The position numbers were made by a program, and so were the translations under genes. Below, in pieces: positions 34,208-40,771 of a stretch of 64,000 bases of DNA. This DNA comes from CAWFXC01 sp963819735 (lineage in GTDB: Bacteria > Actinomycetota > Acidimicrobiia > IMCC26256 > DASPTH01). The notes under the pieces are model-generated. The model saw nothing but the letters and a program-made list of their open reading frames with translations, ran no database searches and was not told the origin of the DNA. The stretch is taken from positions 434,001 through 498,000 of the forward strand of contig CAWFXC010000001.1 in the NCBI GenBank assembly GCA_963819735.1, in the 5' to 3' direction. How positions within the stretch are numbered: the stretch's first letter is position 1; every line of letters begins with the position of its first letter.

Positions 34208-34284
34208 TGGTACTGACGGCGGGATTCGAACCCGCACTGACGGCGTTCTGGGCGCCGCGCCTCTTCCAGTTGGGCTACGTCAGC
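34208..34284 (-). tRNA. tRNA-like Leu(CAG), class I variable loop, C33
   Basis: Acceptor GCTGACG/CGTCAGT, short GCC/GGC D stem, anticodon stem CGGCG/CGCCG with loop CCCAGAA, T arm GCGGG-TTCGAAT-CCCGC, CCA encoded. The anticodon in positions 34-36 is CAG, but position 33 is C rather than U and the variable loop has only about five bases, whereas normal tRNA-Leu has a long variable arm. Charging with Leu is therefore uncertain. Confidence 0.8.
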
Positions 34285-34298
34285 GAGAAATGTCGGCT

Positions 34299-34369
34299 TG
34301 GTAGCGAGGGCGGGGATCGAACCCGCGCGCGAGGCGTATGAGGCCTCGCTGATCACCAGATCCCTCGCG
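34299..34369 (-). tRNA. tRNA-like Met(CAT), reduced D arm
   Basis: Acceptor GCGAGG/CCTCGC (six pairs), a very short D region GATC-TGGT-GATC, anticodon stem GAGGC/GCCTC with loop CTCATAC, T arm GCGGG-TTCGATC-CCCGC, CCA encoded. Could be elongator Met or, after lysidine modification, Ile(CAU). The D arm lacks the normal loop length. Confidence 0.8.
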
Positions 34370-34370
34370 G

Positions 34371-34445
34371 TGTGACCGGCCGGACTCGAACCGGCTTCCT
34401 CCGGGTCCACGGCCCGGCGTCTCGACCACTTCGGACCTCGGCCAC
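34371..34445 (-). tRNA. tRNA-His(GTG), C33
   Basis: Acceptor GTGGCCG/CGGTCAC with one G-U pair, D stem GTC/GAC, anticodon stem CCGGG/CCCGG with loop CCGTGGA (C at position 33), T arm GCCGG-TTCGAGT-CCGGC. Discriminator A, not the C73 expected for bacterial tRNA-His; CCA not encoded. Confidence 0.83.
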
Positions 34446-34447
34446 CG

Positions 34448-34520
34448 TCGACGAGGAGGGACTCGAACCCCCGGCTTCCTCCTTGTCATGGAGGCGGTCT
34501 GCCAACTGACCTACTCGTCG
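34448..34520 (-). tRNA. tRNA-Val(GAC)
   Basis: Acceptor CGACGAG/CTCGTCG, D arm GGTC...GACC, anticodon stem CCTCC/GGAGG with loop ATGACAA, T arm GGGGG-TTCGAGT-CCCTC. U33 present; CCA not encoded. Two bases separate it from tRNA-His. Confidence 0.93.
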
Positions 34521-34532
34521 TCTTGTCGTGTG

Positions 34533-34604
34533 TGGTCTCGGGAGTGCTCGAACCTCCCCCTGCCGGGTTTCGACCGGCCGCTCCACCGTCAGAGCTTCGA
34601 GACC
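34533..34604 (-). tRNA. tRNA-Phe(GAA), C33
   Basis: Acceptor GGTCTCG/CGAGACC, D arm GCTC...GAGC, anticodon stem GCCGG/CCGGC with loop TCGAAAC (C at position 33), T loop TTCGAGC with one mismatched closing pair. CCA not encoded. One base separates it from the next tRNA. Confidence 0.85.
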
Positions 34605-34605
34605 A

Positions 34606-34682
34606 TGGGGCCGGCGGCGGGGATCGAACCCGCTGCTTCTCGGGTACGGGCCGAGCGTCCTTTCCTTCAGGACCTCGCCGGC
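34606..34682 (-). tRNA. tRNA-Thr(CGT), C33
   Basis: Perfect acceptor GCCGGCG/CGCCGGC, D arm GTCC...GGAC, anticodon stem CTCGG/CCGAG with loop CCCGTAC (C at position 33), T arm GCGGG-TTCGATC-CCCGC, CCA encoded. Reads ACG. Confidence 0.85.
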
Positions 34683-34689
34683 AGAAGTG

Positions 34690-34761
34690 TGTGGTCGGAG
34701 GGAGTCGAACCCTCTCCTTCGGCTTGGGAGGCCGACGTGCAACCGATGACACCTCGGCCAC
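34690..34761 (-). tRNA. tRNA-Gly(CCC)
   Basis: Acceptor GTGGCCG/CGACCAC with one C-A mismatch, D arm GTGT...GCAC, anticodon stem TCGGC/GCCGA with loop CTCCCAA, T arm GAGGG-TTCGACT-CCCTC. CCA not encoded. First tRNA after rtcB in the direction of transcription. Confidence 0.9.
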
Positions 34762-34765
34762 GCGG

Positions 34766-34795
34766 GGTCCCGCCCGGCGTGCACCGGGCGGGACC
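34766..34795. terminator. Strong hairpin between rtcB and the lower tRNA block
   Basis: GGTCCCGCCCGG and its reverse complement form a 12-bp stem with a six-base loop. No U-run follows on the minus strand, so it could be a processing or stabilising hairpin separating the rtcB message from the tRNA precursor rather than a true terminator. Confidence 0.6.
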
Positions 34796-34811
34796 ACTAC
34801 GCGGTGCCGCG

Positions 34812-35972
34812 TCACGTGCCCTTGTAGTTCAGGACCTGATGCAGCGTGTGCAGAACCTCCACCAGGTCGGCCTGGTCGGCCATCACCTGGTCGATGTCCT
34901 TGTACGCAAACGGGATCTCGTCCACGAGTGCACCGGCCCGGCTCGACATCCAGACCTTCCCCGTCATCTGCTCGGCGAGGTCGGCCTGGGTGAAGAGCTT
35001 CTTGGCCTTCGTGCGGCTGAGCCGGCGACCGGCACCGTGCGAGCACGACAGCCAACTCGCCGCATTGCCCTTGCCGGTCACGATGTAGCTGCGCGTGCCC
35101 ATCGAGCCCGGGATGACACCGAGATCGCCGGTGTCGGCCCGGATCGCGCCCTTGCGGGTCACCCACAGCTCGCGACCGTCGTGCACTTCGCGCTGGGTGA
35201 AGTTGTGATGGCAGTTGATGCGCTGCGTCTCCCGACCGAAGCCGAAGAACGCGAACACCTCGCGCATCGCGTTGTCCATCATCTGGTCGCGGTTCGCCCG
35301 CGCGTACTCCTGCGCCCAGAGCATGTCGGCGACGTACGCCTCGAACTCCGGCGTGCCCTCGGTGAAGTACGCGAGATCCAGGTCCTCGAGCCGTAGCTCG
35401 AGCGCCTTGGCGAGGTTCCGTGCCTTGGTGATGTGCATCGTGGCGAGCTGATTGCCGATGCCCCGGCTGCCGGAATGCAGCACCACCCATACGCGACCAC
35501 GCTCGTCGACACAGAGCTCGAGGAAGTGGTTCCCCGAGCCGAGCGTGCCGAACTGCTTCGCCGCGCGGTTCGCCTGGTCGTTCGCCAGCTTGGTTGCGGG
35601 CCGATGCGCCGCCAGCCAGTGCTCCGCGTTCCTCGCGACTGCATCGTGACCGCGCCCGACACCCGCGGGGATCGCACGCTCGATGCGCGACAGCAGCGGC
35701 GCGAGCGTGTCGGGGAGCCGATTCTCGGTGACGTCGAGCTCGGTGGCGATCATGCCGCAGCCGATGTCGACGCCGACTGCCGACGGGATCACCGCCCCAC
35801 TCGTGGGGATCACCGACCCGATGGTTGCGCCCATACCGACGTGCGCGTCGGGCATGAGTGCCACGTGACCCGCGACGATCGGGAGACGAGCGGTCTTCTG
35901 CGCTTGCAGGATGGTCTGCTCGTCGATCTCGCTCGCCCAGGAGATGAGCTTGTCGTTGATGTTGGTAGGCAT
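34812..35972 (-). CDS. rtcB: RNA-splicing ligase RtcB (3'-phosphate/5'-OH RNA ligase)
   Basis: A 386-residue RtcB. It joins RNA 2',3'-cyclic phosphate or 3'-phosphate ends to 5'-OH ends using GTP and Mn2+. Signature elements: MPDAHVGMGATIGSVIPT, the metal-binding Cys in GVDIGCGMIA, GTLGSGNHFLEL, VVLHSGSRGIG, the His cluster INCHHNF and the guanylylated His in SCSHGAGRRLSR. Length matches the short bacterial form. AGGAGG before the ATG gives a clear start. tRNA genes flank it on both sides in the same direction, and Ro60/Y RNA genes follow, so repair of nuclease-cut tRNAs is the likely task. No RtcA or archease is present. Confidence 0.95.
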   Translation of the reverse strand: MPTNINDKLISWASEIDEQTILQAQKTARLPIVAGHVALMPDAHVGMGATIGSVIPTSGAVIPSAVGVDIGCGMIATELDVTENRLPDTLAPLLSRIERAIPAGVGRGHDAVARNAEHWLAAHRPATKLANDQANRAAKQFGTLGSGNHFLELCVDERGRVWVVLHSGSRGIGNQLATMHITKARNLAKALELRLEDLDLAYFTEGTPEFEAYVADMLWAQEYARANRDQMMDNAMREVFAFFGFGRETQRINCHHNFTQREVHDGRELWVTRKGAIRADTGDLGVIPGSMGTRSYIVTGKGNAASWLSCSHGAGRRLSRTKAKKLFTQADLAEQMTGKVWMSSRAGALVDEIPFAYKDIDQVMADQADLVEVLHTLHQVLNYKGT

Positions 35973-36020
35973 GTTCGCCTCCTTCCTCTCTCGTTGGTTT
36001 CCGTTTCGTCACGTTGTGCG

Positions 36021-36093
36021 TGTGGCCGGAGGGACTCGAACCCTCATCGCCGGGGTGGCGCCCCGGCATCCTCGCCGTTTGGACGACGACCAC
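36021..36093 (-). tRNA. tRNA-Gly(GCC), C33
   Basis: Acceptor GTGGTCG/CGGCCAC, D arm GTCC...GGAT, anticodon stem CCGGG/CCCGG with loop GCGCCAC (C at position 33), T arm GAGGG-TTCGAGT-CCCTC. CCA not encoded. Last tRNA before rtcB in transcription order. Confidence 0.85.
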
Positions 36094-36102
36094 GGGTTGC
36101 GA

Positions 36103-36176
36103 TGGACGCCCGGGAGGGGCTCTCACCCTCGTCTCACGGTTTGCAGCCGCGCGCCTGAATCCTCGGCTACCGGGCG
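36103..36176 (-). tRNA. tRNA-Cys(GCA) with altered T loop
   Basis: Perfect acceptor CGCCCGG/CCGGGCG, D stem GCC/GGC, anticodon stem CGCGG/CCGTG with loop CTGCAAA, discriminator U (a known Cys identity base), CCA encoded. The T loop is TGAGAGC instead of TTCRANY, losing the usual U55-C56. Confidence 0.83.
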
Positions 36177-36179
36177 GTG

Positions 36180-36250
36180 CTGCCAGGGAGGGGCTCGAAC
36201 CCCCGCCTTCCGGGTAACAGCCGGACGTCTTTCCGCTCGACCACCTGGCA
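36180..36250 (-). tRNA. tRNA-Asn(GTT)
   Basis: Acceptor TGCCAGG/CCTGGCA, D stem GTC/GAC, anticodon stem TCCGG/CCGGA with loop CTGTTAC, T arm GGGGG-TTCGAGC-CCCTC. Discriminator G; CCA not encoded. Confidence 0.92.
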
Positions 36251-36270
36251 AAGTTTTGCATCTGCTCGCG

Positions 36271-36343
36271 GGCCCTCGGTGGGCTTCGCACCCACGACCT
36301 CGTCCGTACCAGGGACGTGCTCTCGCTCCTGAGCTACGAGGGC
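36271..36343 (-). tRNA. tRNA-Thr(GGT)
   Basis: Acceptor GCCCTCG/CGAGGGC, D arm GCTC...GAGC, anticodon stem CGTCC/GGACG with loop CTGGTAC, T arm GTGGG-TGCGAAG-CCCAC where position 55 is G instead of U. CCA not encoded. Confidence 0.88.
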
Positions 36344-36344
36344 G

Positions 36345-36421
36345 TGGCCTCGCCGGCACGATTCGAACGTGCGACCCCCGCCTTCGGAGGGCGGTGCTCT
36401 ACTCCGCTGAGCTACGGCGAG
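36345..36421 (-). tRNA. tRNA-Arg(CCG)
   Basis: Acceptor CTCGCCG/CGGCGAG, D arm GCTC...GAGC, anticodon stem CCGCC/GGCGG with loop CTCCGAA, T arm GCACG-TTCGAAT-CGTGC, CCA encoded. A fully canonical member of the array. Confidence 0.93.
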
Positions 36422-36426
36422 ATGAG

Positions 36427-36499
36427 CGTCGACGGCAGGAGTCGAACCTGCAACCTCCGGATTCGTAAGCCGGTGCCTTGTCCGTTCGGCCACGTCGAC
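36427..36499 (-). tRNA. tRNA-Arg(ACG)
   Basis: Acceptor GTCGACG/CGTCGAC, D stem GCC/GGC, anticodon arm CCGGC/TCCGG (one mismatch) with loop TTACGAA, T arm GCAGG-TTCGACT-CCTGC. A34 would be read as inosine after TadA editing. CCA not encoded. Confidence 0.9.
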
Positions 36500-36512
36500 G
36501 TAACGCGCATGT

Positions 36513-36577
36513 GTGGGTCGGTCGACGACGCGCCACGACGCGACCGACCCTTCCCGGGACCACCGTGACGTGGTCCC
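36513..36577. terminator. Two tandem hairpins between tRNA-Trp and tRNA-Arg(ACG)
   Basis: GGGTCGGTCG pairs with CGACCGACCC (36513-36550, 10 bp, long loop) and CGGGACCAC pairs with GTGGTCCCG (36554-36577, 9 bp, six-base loop). Neither is followed by a U-run. They may mark precursor processing or attenuation before the main tRNA block. Confidence 0.5.
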
Positions 36578-36581
36578 GCGG

Positions 36582-36600
36582 ACGATGCCTCTGCAGTTGT
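36582..36600. repeat. 19-bp inverted repeat, right copy
   Basis: Exact reverse complement of 34017-34035. On the minus strand it is directly preceded by CCTTGACA, a possible -35 element, but no good -10 follows at 16-18 bases. Confidence 0.8.
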
Positions 36601-36637
36601 CAAGGAGCTGGTGCCCGGACTGGTGGTCCGGTGCTCG

Positions 36638-36708
36638 CACGCCCGGGAGGAGTCGAACCTCCGGTCGGCGGTGTTGGAGACCGCGACGCCACCGTGACTC
36701 GAGCGCAT
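36638..36708 (-). tRNA. tRNA-like Trp(CCA), degenerate acceptor and D arm
   Basis: Anticodon stem GCGGT/ACCGC with loop CTCCAAC and a canonical T arm GGAGG-TTCGACT-CCTCC are clear. The acceptor pairs only five of seven positions (ATGCGCT with CGGGCGT) and the D arm is weak. First RNA gene of the island in transcription order, set apart from the others by about 140 bases. Confidence 0.7.
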
Positions 36709-37034
36709 TGGTTCAAGGACGCGCGCATGACGTCGTGCGCGATGATGCGAGGAAACGCTGGTGAGCGGCGGCGAGAATGCTGCGTGCTACCAGCGCTCGT
36801 CGGGATTGCCGTCTCTGACGGCGTCCCGACGATCCGACCGCACCTCGTGTCCGAGGTGTCGGCCGGGCTGACACACGCGCGCGCCGACGCTCAACAGGGC
36901 TTGGCCCCGGAGCGTTGTTGCGGCGGTGAGCATGCGTGCCATAGGAGAGACATCTTGCCCGAGCGCGCGACACACGTCAACGGATTTATCCCCGGAGGTC
37001 GCTCCACCCTCGGCTCGCGTGGTAGCACGTCGCC
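36709..37034. other. Intergenic region upstream of the RNA island and of a divergent gene
   Basis: 326 bases without a convincing gene. It must hold the promoter of the minus-strand tRNA/rtcB/Ro60 unit and that of the plus-strand gene at 37035. Short frames here have shadow-like composition. No sigma-54 -24/-12 element, as used for RtcR-controlled rtcB operons, was recognised. Confidence 0.5.
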
Positions 37035-37871
37035 ATGGACTTCCCGCCGAACCTCACCGACGATCCCTATTACCACCTCGCGCAGACCGGTCCGTACGCA
37101 CCGGCCATCGGCGCGGCACTGATCACGATGGTCGAGCCGCACGTCGGCCATGAACGCGCGTACAACCGCTGGTACGAGGACGACCACTACAACGCGGGCG
37201 CCATGGCGTTCCCGTGGATGTGGGCCGGCCGACGTTGGGTGGCGCCGGTCCCCCACCAGCAGGTGCGCTACCCCGCCGACTCGGTGATCGCGCAACCGAT
37301 CGAAGCCGGGAAGTACATCTCGACGTACTGGATCACCGAGGGGCAGTACGAGAACCATCTGCGGTGGGCAGTCGGCACCAATCACCGTCTCTTCGCCGAC
37401 GAGCGCGTGTACCTCCAGCGCGACCACACGTTCACTTCGTTCCAGCGCTACCGCGGCCCGATCTACCGCGATGCCGACGGCCCGCGCGACATCCACGCGC
37501 TCGACTACCCGTACAACGGCCTCGTGGTCGAAGTGATCGATTCCCCCGACTCCGACGCGCGCGAACAGCTGCTCCAGTGGCTCCAGACCGAGCGGATACC
37601 GCGCGCGGGGTCACCGGTGGCGATCGGCACAGTGTTCGCGCCGATGCCGTTGCCGGCCGACAAGCAGCCGTACGTGAAGGACGTCGAAGGTGTCGACACG
37701 CGTCTTACGATCCTGTGGTTCACCGACGGCGATCCGCTCGACGCGTGGGACGAGTTCGCCGGCGCCGGTGATCTGGCCGCGGCGACCGGGCTCGGACGCG
37801 TCGAGCTCATGGCACCCTTCATCCCGACGCTGCCCGGCACCGAGAAGTACGTCGACGAACTACGGGCCTGA
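37035..37871 (+). CDS. Conserved hypothetical protein, EthD/dimeric ferredoxin-like repeats
   Basis: A 278-residue soluble protein with two apparently related halves: residues about 27-130 (ALITMVEPHVGHERAYNRWYEDDHY, WMWAGRRWVAP) and about 155-270 (YNGLVVEVIDSPDSDAREQLLQWLQTERIPR, LTILWFTDGDPLDAWDEF). The pattern EP..GHE..YNRWYE.DH resembles the EthD/Dabb ferredoxin-like fold used by small heme or polyketide enzymes. No catalytic motif is certain. It is divergent from the RNA island and convergent with the amidohydrolase. Confidence 0.72.
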   Translation: MDFPPNLTDDPYYHLAQTGPYAPAIGAALITMVEPHVGHERAYNRWYEDDHYNAGAMAFPWMWAGRRWVAPVPHQQVRYPADSVIAQPIEAGKYISTYWITEGQYENHLRWAVGTNHRLFADERVYLQRDHTFTSFQRYRGPIYRDADGPRDIHALDYPYNGLVVEVIDSPDSDAREQLLQWLQTERIPRAGSPVAIGTVFAPMPLPADKQPYVKDVEGVDTRLTILWFTDGDPLDAWDEFAGAGDLAAATGLGRVELMAPFIPTLPGTEKYVDELRA

Positions 37872-37898
37872 CGGCAAGGCTCGAGCAGCTCTCGCTGG

Positions 37899-39161
37899 TC
37901 AGAAAGCCTCGGGGTCGCGTTGCACCTCGATCGGAACCGGGTGGTGGAACAGCGCCGATGCGTTCTCCCACGCCATGGCGCGCACCTCGTCGTCGGGGAT
38001 GCCGTCGAACTGGAGTCGCCACTTCTCCTGCGTGTCGGGCCAGCTCGCGTCGGAGTGCGGGTAGTCGACCTCGAGGACGATGTGCTCGACGCCGATGACG
38101 TGGCGTTGGTTCCGCATCGTGTTCGGGTCGTCGAGCATGCAGAACCAGAAGTTGCGCTGCAACAGCTCGGTCGGGGTGAGCTCACTGCCGTCCCAGACGC
38201 CTTCGTACGCGCGTGAGTACTCGGCATGGTCCATGCGGTCCATCAGTCCGACCACCCACCCGATCCCGCCTTCGCTCAAGCAGAGCTTGATACCCGGGAA
38301 CTTGATCGCGATGCGCGAGTAGAGCCAGTCGATCGCCGCGTTGAGACCTTGCGTGATCGCAAACATGGGCCCGAGCACGCCCACGGGCGCGTCCGGATCG
38401 ACTTCGCTGCCGAGACCACCCGACCCCGCGTGGATGCACACCACGGTGCCGGTTTCCTCACACGCCGTCCACAACGGATCCCAGTAGCCGGTGTGCAGAG
38501 ACGGCAGGCCGACACGGTGCGGCGCCTCGGGGAAGGTCAGCGCGTGGAATCCACGCGCCGCGTTCGCTCGCACCTCTGTCGCCGCGATCTCGGCGTCGAG
38601 CAGGAAAGGAATCTGACACGGGATGATGCGGCCCGGATGACGACCGGCCCATTCCTCGAGGTGCCAGTCGTTCCACGCTCGCGTCACTGCGAGCACGAAT
38701 TCCGCGTCGGACAGCAGCGTGAGACGGACTCCGGCGAACCCCATTGCGGAGGGGAAGTTCAGCGACGCGTACACGCCGTCGATGTCCATGTCGCGCACAC
38801 GCGCGTCGATGTCCCACATCCCCCGCCGCAGCTCGTCGAAGCGCGTCGGCTCGAGGAACTGCTCCGCCACCGGCCGCCCGGCGACCGCATTGATCGCGAT
38901 CTCGGGCAGTACCCGGCCGTCGAGCAGCCACGCGTGCGCGCCTTCGGCGGTCTCGATCACCCGCGGCGTGCGGTCCTCGTATTTCGCGGGTAGTCGCCCC
39001 ACGAAGAGATCGGGCGGCTCGACCAGGTGGTCGTCGACGGAGATCAGCGTGTGATACCGGCGACGACGTTCCGGATCTTCCGAGGGTGTCGGGGAGAACG
39101 CATCGTTGATCGCAGATCGCTGGATATCGAGACTGCGGTTCACGGTTGCGAGGTCGGTCAT
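37899..39161 (-). CDS. Amidohydrolase family protein (amidohydrolase_2)
   Basis: A 420-residue TIM-barrel metal hydrolase/decarboxylase of the ACMSD-like group. The N-terminal metal site is ISVDDHLVEPPDLF (D-x-H variant), later ligands are in CIHAGSGG and the barrel strand FPGIKLCLSEGGIGWV, and the last acid in VLEVDYPHSDASWPDT. Such actinobacterial proteins occur with steroid or aromatic degradation genes. GGAG before the ATG at 39161 supports this start over the upstream extension. Substrate unknown. Confidence 0.86.
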   Translation of the reverse strand: MTDLATVNRSLDIQRSAINDAFSPTPSEDPERRRRYHTLISVDDHLVEPPDLFVGRLPAKYEDRTPRVIETAEGAHAWLLDGRVLPEIAINAVAGRPVAEQFLEPTRFDELRRGMWDIDARVRDMDIDGVYASLNFPSAMGFAGVRLTLLSDAEFVLAVTRAWNDWHLEEWAGRHPGRIIPCQIPFLLDAEIAATEVRANAARGFHALTFPEAPHRVGLPSLHTGYWDPLWTACEETGTVVCIHAGSGGLGSEVDPDAPVGVLGPMFAITQGLNAAIDWLYSRIAIKFPGIKLCLSEGGIGWVVGLMDRMDHAEYSRAYEGVWDGSELTPTELLQRNFWFCMLDDPNTMRNQRHVIGVEHIVLEVDYPHSDASWPDTQEKWRLQFDGIPDDEVRAMAWENASALFHHPVPIEVQRDPEAF

Positions 39162-39352
39162 CTCAGCTCCGTCTGCTCGGGCAGCGCACGACGGGCGCCG
39201 TCCCTCAGGCACACAGTCCCAAAGGCACGCCGCACGGTCAAGACCGAGCCGGATGCCTCGACGGCGAGCGCCACACGCCGAGCGCCCGCGCCCGCGCTGT
39301 GCCGGGCTCCGTCGTGTGATATGACGTTGACGTTCCGAACAGGGGGGAACCT

Positions 39353-40690
39353 GTGAACCGGCTCTGCGTGATAGCGCTCGTCGTCCTCGTCACGATCGGC
39401 CTCTCCATTGCGGGAGGTGTCGCCGCAGTCGCGCAGCCGAAGACCGCGACCTCGACCAAACCCGCGGCCACCGATATCGGGGTGACACCCACCACGATCC
39501 GGATCGCGGTTGTCGCCGACGTCGACAACCCGTTCGCGCCGGGTCTGTTCCAGGGCTCGGTCGACGCGGTGAACGGTGCGGCGAAGGCCATCAATGCACA
39601 GGGCGGCATCGGCGGCCGCAAGGTCGTAGTCGACTTCATCGACTCGAAGCTGAGCCCCAACGACTCGCGCAACGCGATCATCACCGCCTGCCAGAACGAC
39701 TTCGCGCTGGTCGGCACGTCGGCACTGTTCCTCACGAACGTGTCCGACGAGGTCAACTGCAAGAACATGGCGGGCCAGGCCATCGGCATCCCCGACATCG
39801 GTGGCATCGTCACCGGTGTTCCGCAGCAGTGCTCGCCGGTGTCGTTCCCGGTCCCGCCGCCGCAACTCGATTGCGCAACCCAAACCGACCACCCGCAGAC
39901 CTACCAGGGCAACCAGGGTGACTTCACCTACTTCTTGAAGCACAACGGCAAGAACCTCCACGGCGCGTACGTCCTGCCCAACGACACCGCCGACGCCAAC
40001 CGAGGCGACGCGGTCCAGGAGGCGATCGCGGTACAGGCCGGCATCAAGGCCGACCAGTCGCCGACGAAGTCGGGGAAGGACCCGCAGAGCGCGTACACGC
40101 CGATCGTCCAGCAGATGAAGCAGGACAACTCCAACGTCGGCTGGGACGGCCTCGCCTACAGCAACGTGATCGAGTTCCGCCAAGAGGCGGCGCTCCAAGG
40201 TCTCACCGACCCGAAGATCATCTGGGAGTGCACCACCGCCTGTTACGACCCGAACTACATCAAGGCCGGCGGCACCTCGGTGAACAACACCTACATGCAG
40301 CTGACGTTCCTGCCCTTCAGTGAGACGAGCTCCAACAAGGCGCTCGCCAACTTCGTGAAGTACGTCGGCCCGACGAAGGTCACGGGACTCGGGCTCTACG
40401 CCTACGTCGCCGGCATGGCCTTCCAGCAGGTGATGAACGGTGTGGTCGCCAAAGACGGTGTGAACGCGGTCACGCGCCAGAACCTCATCGACGGCATGCA
40501 CCAGCTCACGAGCTTCAACGCCGGCGGAATGATCGGCACCGTGAACGTCGCCCAGCGGACCACCACCCCGTGCTTCGTTTTGCTGCAGGTGCAGAACGGC
40601 AAGTTCGTCCGGGTGTACCCGACGAAGAAGGGCACGTTCGACTGCAAGCCGGCGAACCACGTGACCGTGAAGGCCGACCTGATCAAGTAA
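39353..40690 (+). CDS. Branched-chain amino acid-type ABC transporter substrate-binding protein
   Basis: A 445-residue exported type I periplasmic-binding protein. Signal peptide LCVIALVVLVTIGLSIAGGV, then the mature domain start TDIGVTPTTIRIAVVADVDNPFAPG, the family's AAKAINAQGGIGGRKVVV block and the hinge region ending in FNAGGMIGTVNVAQRTTTPC. LivF/G/H/M transport components are not adjacent, so it is an orphan binding protein. GTG start with AGGGGGG upstream. Confidence 0.87.
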   Translation: MNRLCVIALVVLVTIGLSIAGGVAAVAQPKTATSTKPAATDIGVTPTTIRIAVVADVDNPFAPGLFQGSVDAVNGAAKAINAQGGIGGRKVVVDFIDSKLSPNDSRNAIITACQNDFALVGTSALFLTNVSDEVNCKNMAGQAIGIPDIGGIVTGVPQQCSPVSFPVPPPQLDCATQTDHPQTYQGNQGDFTYFLKHNGKNLHGAYVLPNDTADANRGDAVQEAIAVQAGIKADQSPTKSGKDPQSAYTPIVQQMKQDNSNVGWDGLAYSNVIEFRQEAALQGLTDPKIIWECTTACYDPNYIKAGGTSVNNTYMQLTFLPFSETSSNKALANFVKYVGPTKVTGLGLYAYVAGMAFQQVMNGVVAKDGVNAVTRQNLIDGMHQLTSFNAGGMIGTVNVAQRTTTPCFVLLQVQNGKFVRVYPTKKGTFDCKPANHVTVKADLIK

Positions 40691-40771
40691 GCCCGAGGTC
40701 GTCCCACCGCTCGCGCCCTGCGACACGTCCGGGCCGCGAGTGGTGGGGCGACCGAACGCGTCAGCCGCCAG

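Noticed and set aside
34486..36291. A 601-codon minus-strand frame covering rtcB and tRNA genes
   Set aside because: It reads through tRNA genes and is out of frame with the unmistakable RtcB protein.
36582..36605. Sigma-70 promoter for the main tRNA block based on CCTTGACA
   Set aside because: No -10-like sequence occurs at 16-18 bases on the minus strand.
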